A program made the translations under genes and the position numbers. Below the pieces are notes generated by a model, which worked only from the letters and a program-made list of their open reading frames with translations, made no database searches and was not told where the DNA came from. Positions 30,405 to 37,118 of a stretch of 37,118 bases of DNA are shown here, in pieces (position 1 is the first letter of the stretch; each line of letters begins with the position of its first letter). The stretch covers positions 1-37,118 of the forward strand of contig JAKSYS010000622.1 of the NCBI GenBank assembly GCA_022925895.1, given 5' to 3'. The stretch is from Fragilaria crotonensis. Taxonomy: Eukaryota > Bacillariophyta > Fragilariophyceae > Fragilariales > Fragilariaceae.

Positions 30405-30624
30405 GGTGAGAAGAAATTTACAATTGTGGTCAATATAACGGAGCATCACTTCGTCTGTTGGACGATTAAAAAGGCAGTCGTGTCCATTCAGGGTGAATTA
30501 ACGTTCAGCCTAATTCGTAAGTTGAGAAAAAAATCACTATTGCCGTAACAGCAAAAAAGCGAACCGATTCAGTCGGAGACAAACTCGACTGTCACATGAG
30601 CTCAACGGCATTTGTACGATCGTT

Positions 30625-33600
30625 TCAGTCTTGCTTGCCTTGTTTTCTGTTGAGTGAGAGGTTCAAACTTCTCCGTAGGAGGCCAGATGATAGATTCTTG
30701 AGCGCATCCGCCACTGCCAACATTTTCACACCCCTCTGCTGACGCTGGTGTTCTGCCCAGGCTTGGATATCCCCAGCCGGCACCCGAAGCGCTCCCATGT
30801 TGCCTGGCATGGAAAATGTCGACAAGGGAAGATAAAATTCCTCTGTAAGCATGCGCTGGATTTCAGGACGAAGAATGGGTCGCATTTGATAGAAGGAGTT
30901 GACACCTCGACCAGTAACAATCAACAGGTCGCCGCCTGCCTGCGATTGAAGAACATCTTGTTGAAAGGCTATGCGAACGGCAGAGTTGGCGATGGCTACA
31001 TTCATACCGTGCAGATCGAGATGCTGGTGTCCGTCACTTCCCGCTGTGGCCACGGAGAAAGGCAAATACTGATTGGTGATGGCTTGCAAATAGAGCTCAT
31101 CCGCATCTTCGTAGAGTCCATTGTTATGTAGATGTGTAATAGCACCAATGTAGAGGATCTCCTCGTATGTATGCTGAGCATCTTCTCTCCTGTCAGATGC
31201 CGAGGCTTTGACGCGCAGAACTTGTTGAATCAGACTAGTGACCTCCGTGCCACGAGCTTGAGACGCAAGGATGCGAATAGATGCAAGGATTGCTTCCTTC
31301 GGCGGACGCCGACCACTCCATTCAATCCAGTCATCGACCGCACGGATAGCCCATGCAGAATGCCTTTGTTCCTCGAAGCACAATACCGACGCAGTCAGTG
31401 CCCGAGCAAGCTTTCGGTACTTTCTTGAGACAACATCCGCATTTTTTGATGTAGCCCTGGATGGATGGTATGCTTCCAAAAATGGCCTCAAGAATTGGAG
31501 GGTGTTGATACACAGCTTCCAGTCGCCGGCTTTCGATGCCGAGATCAGCAATAGCTTCCAGTCTTCACCTCGCATTCCAGTCAAACGGGCTGTGTCCGTG
31601 TGGGTCCTATTGAACCGAAGCAGATTTGCATCTCTAAAATCAGCTGGATCTGAAAAGTCAGGAACCAACGGCGCATCTGCCAGGCACATTTCACGGCTAC
31701 TGCTCGAAAGATTGTTGGCAAAGTTCTGAATGTCTTCCACGAACCAGTAAGCTGCTTGGGCATTTCCTGGTCCGGCACATATCTTCAGAAGCGATCGATG
31801 CAAGCGAGGGAGTACCTGTAAGATTTCTTGCTCTCCTCGTGACAGCAGCTTCGAGTTGCTTTGCTCCTCTAGAGCAGACTCGTGAAGACTCTGCAGTATC
31901 GTTCTCGCTTGTTCGAATGATCCAGTAGCGGCATAAGCACTAGCTACAGATGACAAAAGTTGTGGCGAAGGATCACTCAGTTCTCGAATAATGGCTCCAG
32001 CCCGTTGGGCGTGTGATGCGCCAGACATTCCCGTATCGATGTCAAGGTCGTTAGAAATACCGTACTTTGCTTCTTTCCTCCTGCGTGTTGACTGATGACT
32101 AGCTGCTTCAACCGCTAGCCTGGTGTACGCAAAAGCAATATCCTTCATTGTTGATTGCGACGGTGACAGACCATTCTCCTTCATTAAATTGAGAACTGAC
32201 GTTGCGCTCTCTATGTCGTTTGCCACCAGGCAGGATGAAATCGAGACAGCATAAAGTTGTTCGAGATCCCTTGGATTGCCTTCCATGACAATTGAAAGGT
32301 CGAATCCGAATTGTTCTCGGAGGACCTTGGAAGCCGCTTGGTTGCCTCTCAGAGTTTCAAGTAATGCCATGATATTTCTGGAGTTTCGGCTTCGTCCCAG
32401 TGCGACCACGAGCTGGATGACGGATTCGCGAGTCGCTGTAATGTTTTGGACTCTCATCATGTTCAAGGCGCGAACCATAAGATCCATGTCGCCTCTGTTG
32501 GCGAAGGTCGCCAGCGCAGCATTAAAGACAAAGCCAAGGCCACGACCAGCGCGTCCTGTCAAGGTCGAGTGGCTCTCATCTTGACACCCCAAATCAAGGG
32601 TCGCCTGCTCCAGCAGCTCAAAGATGACTCGACTATTGGATTTGGAGGCCTTAATGGCATTGTGGTAGGTCAAGGCATCGCGAGGGATACCTTTGGAGCG
32701 CATTTCTTCCAGCATTTCGGAAATGAGATTTTCACTGGGGACCCACGCTTCTGGTTCCGATGTGCTATACTCACATACTCTTCGTCCCTTCTCATCACGC
32801 AAGACCATACCCATGCCATCCATGACAGCTAATGCCGTATTGTATGTGACGGTGTCTGGAGCCGTGGAGAGATTCCCTTCCTCGCTGTCGCGTTGCATGT
32901 CATCCAACAGTGAGAGTGCCATCTGAATGCGATCATTTCGATTGCGCTTCGACGAAGGCGACACACAAGCCGAGATGGCAGCATTGTACACCCATGTATT
33001 CGGTTTGGCCGAACTACCGGGTCGTTTCATGCGGTCCAGCAATCGAATAGCCTCGTCGTACTGATCGCAACGGGCGCAGGCCGAAATGGCTGCCGAATAT
33101 GCATACTCATTGGGGGCTGGCAACTGCCAGCTATCGACCTTGGCATCTCCCTTTTCCATGGAAGTGAGCATGACTACAGCAGCCTTCCATTCTTGATGCT
33201 TGTCAAAGGCAGATAAAACGTGTGTGCAAGTGACCAAATCTGGTGCAATGTTTCTTTCTTTCATGGTTCCCAAAAGGTGCAGAGCTGCCTTGGCTCCATT
33301 GTGACGACGACCTGGTCGACAAAACACTTCAGATGCGCGGTCGTTGAGTTTGAGGGCAGCACTGAATACAAAGTTGTTCAAGTCTTCTGCATTCTCAAGT
33401 ATACGCATGCCTTGCTCATATTGCCAGCATGGTGACTCATCCCCAGCAGTCCAGCCACTCGCCACGTCCTGATCGTCACTGATGGACGAAGTAAGAAGAT
33501 TTAAAACTGTACTGAGGGTAAATGCATCTCCCACGATATCCGTCGATCGGTACAGTTCCAGCGCCGCTTGTACCTTTTTCTTCTTCTCACCAAGTGTCTT

Positions 33601-34365
33601 AAGCATGATATTAAGTTGATACGCCCCAATCGGTTCCACAAACGCATCGGCATAATCATCAACGGCCCATCGATATACTTGTTTGAGTTTCGACACGCTC
33701 GCGTCAGTTTTTCCGATTGCCTCCAGGGCCTCTCCAATGACACGAGCCGACAACAAGAGTGTCCTACTACGTTTTTGTGGCACGTCATCATGCTGACGAC
33801 ACATTTTGATGGCTGATTGCAAGAGGGACATAATCATGCGATAATCTCCAGCCTCGCCACAAGTGCGAAAGGCTTGTATCAGAGTGCTGCTCAAAATTTC
33901 ACCAATTTCATTATCGGTCGATGAAGAAGCAGATAGTTGCTGTTGTTCCTGTTGCGCAACAGCAGCTGTCATGGAGTCAAGATATCGTTTGAGTGACCGA
34001 ATGGGCTTCATTGCCAATGAAATGTCGTCGTTGCTCGCTTTCTGAATGCTACTCGCGTATCGACGCAGCTGGTCTGTCAATTCAAAGGATGCGCCAAACC
34101 GCAATTCCTCTGACGAGTTCGATTCAATATCTTTCAATATTGTTGTTGTACTGTAGCGTCCGAATGATTTCGAGGAACGATTGCTCCGTTGGTGCCACCC
34201 AATTAGTATTGATTTCCTTGATTTTGTTGTTTCTCGACATGATTGTTGTGTTGATTTACAATTCAGAGTCACGAATGGCGTTACAAAGCCCGCACTCGAG
34301 CGAATCACCAGCAGCAGAAACAGCATGAGCTTATTAAATCTATAAATGTTCTTCATAATACTCAT
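30625..34365 (-). CDS. Plastid-targeted PPR-SMR RNA-binding protein
   Basis: A single-exon protein of 1246 aa from the ATG at 34365 (34356 is an alternative). The N-terminus has a hydrophobic signal (LMLFLLLVIRSSAG) followed by FVTPF, with Phe27 at the predicted cleavage point, which fits a diatom bipartite plastid leader. Pentatricopeptide repeats recur through the middle, for example PDLVTCTHVLSAFDKHQEWK, PNEYAYSAAISACARCDQYD, PNTWVYNAAISACV and PDTVTYNTALAVMD. A C-terminal SMR domain (about 1116-1200) carries DLHG and TGRGVNS and ends in the VPAGDIQAW block. PPR-SMR proteins act in organellar RNA metabolism, and SMR domains can nick nucleic acid; the target RNA is unknown. Confidence 0.9.
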   Translation of the reverse strand: MSIMKNIYRFNKLMLFLLLVIRSSAGFVTPFVTLNCKSTQQSCRETTKSRKSILIGWHQRSNRSSKSFGRYSTTTILKDIESNSSEELRFGASFELTDQLRRYASSIQKASNDDISLAMKPIRSLKRYLDSMTAAVAQQEQQQLSASSSTDNEIGEILSSTLIQAFRTCGEAGDYRMIMSLLQSAIKMCRQHDDVPQKRSRTLLLSARVIGEALEAIGKTDASVSKLKQVYRWAVDDYADAFVEPIGAYQLNIMLKTLGEKKKKVQAALELYRSTDIVGDAFTLSTVLNLLTSSISDDQDVASGWTAGDESPCWQYEQGMRILENAEDLNNFVFSAALKLNDRASEVFCRPGRRHNGAKAALHLLGTMKERNIAPDLVTCTHVLSAFDKHQEWKAAVVMLTSMEKGDAKVDSWQLPAPNEYAYSAAISACARCDQYDEAIRLLDRMKRPGSSAKPNTWVYNAAISACVSPSSKRNRNDRIQMALSLLDDMQRDSEEGNLSTAPDTVTYNTALAVMDGMGMVLRDEKGRRVCEYSTSEPEAWVPSENLISEMLEEMRSKGIPRDALTYHNAIKASKSNSRVIFELLEQATLDLGCQDESHSTLTGRAGRGLGFVFNAALATFANRGDMDLMVRALNMMRVQNITATRESVIQLVVALGRSRNSRNIMALLETLRGNQAASKVLREQFGFDLSIVMEGNPRDLEQLYAVSISSCLVANDIESATSVLNLMKENGLSPSQSTMKDIAFAYTRLAVEAASHQSTRRRKEAKYGISNDLDIDTGMSGASHAQRAGAIIRELSDPSPQLLSSVASAYAATGSFEQARTILQSLHESALEEQSNSKLLSRGEQEILQVLPRLHRSLLKICAGPGNAQAAYWFVEDIQNFANNLSSSSREMCLADAPLVPDFSDPADFRDANLLRFNRTHTDTARLTGMRGEDWKLLLISASKAGDWKLCINTLQFLRPFLEAYHPSRATSKNADVVSRKYRKLARALTASVLCFEEQRHSAWAIRAVDDWIEWSGRRPPKEAILASIRILASQARGTEVTSLIQQVLRVKASASDRREDAQHTYEEILYIGAITHLHNNGLYEDADELYLQAITNQYLPFSVATAGSDGHQHLDLHGMNVAIANSAVRIAFQQDVLQSQAGGDLLIVTGRGVNSFYQMRPILRPEIQRMLTEEFYLPLSTFSMPGNMGALRVPAGDIQAWAEHQRQQRGVKMLAVADALKNLSSGLLRRSLNLSLNRKQGKQD

Positions 34366-34974
34366 CAATTTCTTTTTCGATCAGCCGTTTGACTGGTCTC
34401 TCCACTTCTTTCCTTGTGGCGTTTGCGTTGGTTGCTAGCACACTCGTCGTTCGTGAACGGGAACAAATTCGTGGTAAAGTCAGCCAGTGATTAATTCGCA
34501 AGGGTTTCGTTGAGCCTTGTTCTTCTCGACTGTGAGCACCACTTGCTGTCAGCACAAGATCGTTTTGTCGTTTGCTTGATGGTCTTCGATCGGCGAAGCA
34601 CCCTGGCAGACACATCGCGGCAATTTCAACAATTTTCATACAGGTTTTTTTTACTTGGCGGCGGTCCAATCACCGTCCATCAATCGTCCGCCAACTCCGT
34701 TGACACGGGACGCTGGGTTCGTGACAGGAGCTACTGTCGTGTGCCCAACGAGTACAAGTACCTGGTACCGGTACTCGAATAGCTATATCATAGAGATCAT
34801 AGTATGTCATCGTACATAAACATGCCTAATTCGGTTTGTACAATGTACTCCAGCACGCTAGTACAGTACCATTACTGGGCTCAGGAGTATTGTGCGAATA
34901 GGCCAATTTAGTACCCCAAGAACGCGTATTTTGAACACAGGGTACTCCAGTATTCCGGTAGTGTACTTTGCATG
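34366..34974. promoter_or_regulatory. 5' region of the PPR gene, GTAC-rich
   Basis: Upstream of the PPR-SMR gene on its 5' side. From 34747 to 34980 GTAC occurs about 13 times by hand count, including AGTACCTGGTACCGGTACTC. A minus-strand open frame at 34340-34669 overlaps the PPR start and has no recognisable domain, so it is not annotated. Confidence 0.55.
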
Positions 34975-34982
34975 GTGTACAG
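34975..34982. repeat. Left target-site duplication of the hAT-type MITE
   Basis: GTGTACAG, repeated exactly at 35304-35311 directly outside the element. It fits the hAT preference nTnnnnAn. Confidence 0.85.
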
Positions 34983-35303
34983 CAGAGACGGGAATTTCAA
35001 ACCCAGCCCACCCAAACCCACGGCCCACCCAAACCCATTGGGTTAAGGGTGGGTTTTGGGTGAGCTCAGGATTTCATGGGTGGGTCTGGGTGGGCCGGCA
35101 AATCATAGCAAAAAATGACAGTAGATGTTTGCTACCGGTAGTAGTAGAACCATGTACTCCAGTACTGGCTACTGGGTTTGGGTGGGTTTGGGTAGGTCTT
35201 GGTTGATCGTATGGGTTCTGGGTGGGTTTGGGCTGGTACTTCCGTGAGCGTAGCTTTACGTGGGTACCCATGGGTTTGATGTTTTCAGAAATTCCCGTCT
35301 CTG
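34983..35303. mobile_element. Non-autonomous hAT-superfamily MITE, 321 bp
   Basis: The ends are perfect 16-bp terminal inverted repeats: CAGAGACGGGAATTTC at 34983-34998 and its reverse complement at 35288-35303. An identical 8-bp duplication, GTGTACAG, flanks both sides (34975-34982 and 35304-35311). An 8-bp duplication of form nTnnnnAn with termini starting CAG is diagnostic of hAT transposons. There is no coding capacity. The interior has subterminal repeats GCCCACCCAAACCCA (35006-35020 and 35023-35037) and inverted relatives on the right side (for example 35173-35187), which may be transposase-binding sites. Perfect ends and duplication imply a recent insertion. Confidence 0.88.
35040..35232 (+). 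other. Cluster of four G-quadruplex-forming motifs within the MITE
   Basis: Four plus-strand motifs each have four GGG runs and short loops. Run starts are 35040/35047/35051/35058 (loops 4,1,4), 35078/35082/35088/35092 (loops 1,3,1), 35174/35180/35184/35190 (loops 3,1,3), and 35213/35220/35224/35230 (loops 4,1,3). The CCC-rich left arm (35002-35036) gives the same potential on the minus strand. Confidence 0.75.
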
Positions 35304-35311
35304 GTGTACAG
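35304..35311. repeat. Right target-site duplication of the hAT-type MITE
   Basis: GTGTACAG, an exact copy of 34975-34982, immediately after the right terminal inverted repeat. Confidence 0.85.
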
Positions 35312-35564
35312 TACTGCATGGCATTTTCGGAATTTCGGACTCATCAGCAATTTGTTTCCGTGTCCCGCGTCAGCGTGTGTTCGAGGCGTGAGAGAAACCA
35401 CGCTGGAATCTGGATCTGGCACAGAGACATCATTCCATCATCGATTGACTCCTCATTGCGTCATCGCGTTGAGATGACTTGAATATTGAAACTTGCATTT
35501 AGTTGCACAATTTTGTGTGACTCAGTGTGGTGATCAGGGATACTACTAGGTCTCGGCATCAACC

Positions 35565-36710
35565 ATGAAGACGATGGGCAACAGTAGCCGGAGGATGTTT
35601 TCTCTCTGGTGGACATTGACCCTCCTATCCTTGATAACAACGACAAATTCTTATACTGCCACCATCCCTCCCAAAATATCTCCTGCGACTGGTCTCCCGA
35701 ATGAAATCTACAAATGGCGTGCCGATCAACAAATCCGATACCAAGTCGAAGGTCCAATAGACGGAGAGCCAGTTGTTCTGGTCCATGGTCTCTTTGTCAA
35801 TGCCGATCATTGGCGCCACACCATTCACGGACTGGCATCAAAGGGATATCGTGCGTATGCCATTGATTTGTGGGGATGTGGGTATTCGAGCAAACCTCCT
35901 CGGGATTCTCATGTCGCACAGTCTCTCAATGGTGAAGTTGGACGGTTCAGTCAAGACTATCCCAACGTTGCAGTGGGAGCGGAATTGGGAACCGCGAGTG
36001 GGAAAGAGACGCGGGTTGTGAATGTGGAGCTGTCGCATCCATTGAACAGTCCTTATAACTTCTACACGTGGGCGAACCAGATTACGGACTTTTGTAATGA
36101 TGTTGTAAAACCAAAGACCATGGTGACGTTGGTTGCCAACTCGATCGGGGTCATTTCCGCCCTCCAAGCCGTCATTGACAAACCAGATCTGTATAGGGGT
36201 GTCTTTGCTGTGAGCCCCAACTTTCGCGAGTTGCACAGTGCCGAAGTGGCCTTTCCAGAAGTGTCCATGCCCATCATTCGGAGTGTTCAAAAACTATTGC
36301 GAGAGCGAGGACAGCCTCTGTTCGATGCCCTGGCGAAACCCAGTACGGTGAAACAAATTCTAAAGGAACCCTATGCCGTTGCAAGTGCCGTGGATGACGT
36401 TTTGGTAGATGTCTTGCTCACTCCCCTCTTGACCGAGGGCGCCAGTCAAGTTGTCTTTGATTTGCTGTCTTACTCGGCAGGACCACTTCCAGAATTGCAG
36501 TTGTCACAAATTTCAAAACCTGTTTGGATTTGTTATGGCACATCTGATCCGTGGACGCCGGCAGGTCGCGTCGAAGCCTTGTTGAAGAAACCGACCGTGG
36601 AACGCGTCGTGGCTTTAAAGGGTGTCGGCCACTGTCCTCACGACGAAGCACCAGAACTGGTGGAGCCGCTCTTGTTGGAGTACCTGAATCGAGTACTCGC
36701 TTCGCAATGA
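35565..36710 (+). CDS. Alpha/beta hydrolase, pheophytinase-like
   Basis: A 381-aa alpha/beta-hydrolase from the ATG at 35565. The oxyanion region is LVHGLFVNADHW (from 72). The nucleophile elbow is ANSIG with Ser193 (Ala where Gly is usual), the acid is probably Asp328 in GTSDPWTP, and the base is His356 in GVGHCPHDEAPE. The C-terminal run DPWTPAGRVEAL...ERVVALKGVGHCPHDEAPELV strongly resembles plant pheophytinase and related plastid hydrolases that dephytylate chlorophyll derivatives. An insert of about 50 residues (115-165) follows the GCGYSSKPPR strand. The N-terminus is hydrophobic (MFSLWWTLTLLSLITTTNS) and fits a signal peptide, but it lacks a clear Phe cleavage motif, so plastid import is uncertain. 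The substrate is inferred. Confidence 0.8.
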   Translation: MKTMGNSSRRMFSLWWTLTLLSLITTTNSYTATIPPKISPATGLPNEIYKWRADQQIRYQVEGPIDGEPVVLVHGLFVNADHWRHTIHGLASKGYRAYAIDLWGCGYSSKPPRDSHVAQSLNGEVGRFSQDYPNVAVGAELGTASGKETRVVNVELSHPLNSPYNFYTWANQITDFCNDVVKPKTMVTLVANSIGVISALQAVIDKPDLYRGVFAVSPNFRELHSAEVAFPEVSMPIIRSVQKLLRERGQPLFDALAKPSTVKQILKEPYAVASAVDDVLVDVLLTPLLTEGASQVVFDLLSYSAGPLPELQLSQISKPVWICYGTSDPWTPAGRVEALLKKPTVERVVALKGVGHCPHDEAPELVEPLLLEYLNRVLASQ

Positions 36711-36773
36711 AGCGCTGCGCTATGCTCAAGCGAGGGAAGGATACAACCTAGAATAGACATTACATTGAGCATA

Positions 36774-37118
36774 TTATGGATTTGTTGTCTTTGTTCCGTC
36801 CCATGTCGCATTCAAGACGAGCAGTGACGCGCAATGATCCGATCCGCAAAAGAGGCCCTCACGTTGGGCTCCATATCCCATGATTTCGCACCTTTCGATG
36901 GCTTCTCTGGAGTATGGCGATAGGAGAAAGTAATCAAGACGCTGCCCCCTACCTTCATACTTGCTCTTATTGCCATTCTTACCCAAGTGACCTCGCCACG
37001 TCCAATCCGGTCGATCCCATTTCGCCAAGTCGTTGTTGCGATGGGTACTGCCATTCGGATGCAAGTCTCGCCAAACATCAACCAGATTACCAGTTTGCAA
37101 GAGTGTTTCAAATCGGCG
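36774..37118 (-). CDS. ExoIII/APE-type endonuclease-exonuclease-phosphatase family, 3' part only
   Basis: The C-terminal ~114 residues of a protein that continues beyond the window end; the frame is open through 37118. It reads DVWRDLHPNG, then RPDWTWRG, GQRLDYFLLS and GSDHCASLLVL, and ends at TAA (36774). Trp-Arg near the start, RLDYFL and SDH are the late blocks of exonuclease III/AP endonuclease enzymes, with the catalytic Asp-His pair preserved (SDHC-A instead of the usual SDHC-P). It is likely a DNA-repair AP endonuclease or related phosphoesterase. It converges with the alpha/beta hydrolase across 63 bp. Confidence 0.8.
   Translation of the reverse strand, partial: RRFETLLQTGNLVDVWRDLHPNGSTHRNNDLAKWDRPDWTWRGHLGKNGNKSKYEGRGQRLDYFLLSPYSREAIERCEIMGYGAQREGLFCGSDHCASLLVLNATWDGTKTTNP

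Noticed and set aside
29661-30548. 295-codon plus-strand open frame
   Set aside because: It is the antisense shadow of the alpha-CA-like gene, whose protein motifs are unmistakable; the plus frame has no domain.
34340-34669. 109-codon minus-strand open frame upstream of the PPR gene
   Set aside because: It overlaps the PPR start in another frame, lacks an ATG-supported conserved product and matches no family.
1-37118. tRNA genes or CRISPR arrays
   Set aside because: A TpsiC-like GGTTCGAATTC near 21583 lies in a kinase intron without a cloverleaf, and the tandem arrays have no spacers.

Overview
The window looks like nuclear DNA from a diatom, probably a pennate one, although the species cannot be told from sequence alone. 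The support is: protein genes with few, short GT-AG introns (64-245 bp); two plastid-type bipartite leaders with a Phe just after the predicted signal-peptide cleavage site; a decayed Ty1/copia pol resembling diatom copia elements; and a gene set (bestrophin-like channel, NnrU/Z-ISO-like protein, alpha-carbonic-anhydrase-like protein, PPR-SMR protein) that fits a photosynthetic stramenopile.

Layout. 1-4.3 kb: RPL30 (+) converges with a GIGYF-like GYF-domain translation regulator (-). 4.3-17.2 kb: two head-to-tail bubblegum-type acyl-CoA synthetase genes with identical exon lengths. They are separated by about 6 kb of gene-poor DNA holding a degenerate copia RT/RNase H, a pogo/CENP-B-like DDE transposase relic and a short tandem array. 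17.2-20.4 kb: a plastid-targeted bestrophin (+) converges with a secretory cyclophilin (-). 20.4-23.7 kb: a three-exon protein kinase (+) converges with an NnrU/Z-ISO-like membrane protein (-). 23.7-26.9 kb: a NIPA/DMT-like transporter (+) converges with APC10 (-). 27-30.5 kb: proteasome ATPase Rpt2 (+), with a one-base frame break near its N-terminus, converges with an alpha-CA-like protein (-) that lacks two of the three zinc histidines. 30.6-34.4 kb: a long plastid-targeted PPR-SMR protein (-). 35.0-35.3 kb: an intact non-autonomous hAT-type MITE with 8-bp target duplications and several G-quadruplex motifs. 35.6-37.1 kb: a pheophytinase-like alpha/beta hydrolase (+) converges with a partial ExoIII/APE-type nuclease (-).

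Genes are mostly arranged as convergent pairs with tight 3' gaps (63-272 bp) and divergent pairs with wide 5' gaps. The most striking unexplained signal is that nearly every 5' (promoter-side) gap is packed with the self-complementary tetramer GTAC, about one per 18-40 bp by hand count against one per 256 expected. It is often built into perfect palindromes around TACCTGGTACCAGGTA. The convergent gaps and the coding sequence I sampled sit near the random level.

Functionally this is a mix of housekeeping genes (ribosome, proteasome, APC/C, translation control), lipid activation and plastid-related genes. There is no operon-like pathway. The bestrophin and the CA-like protein invite a link to inorganic-carbon handling, but that is speculative.
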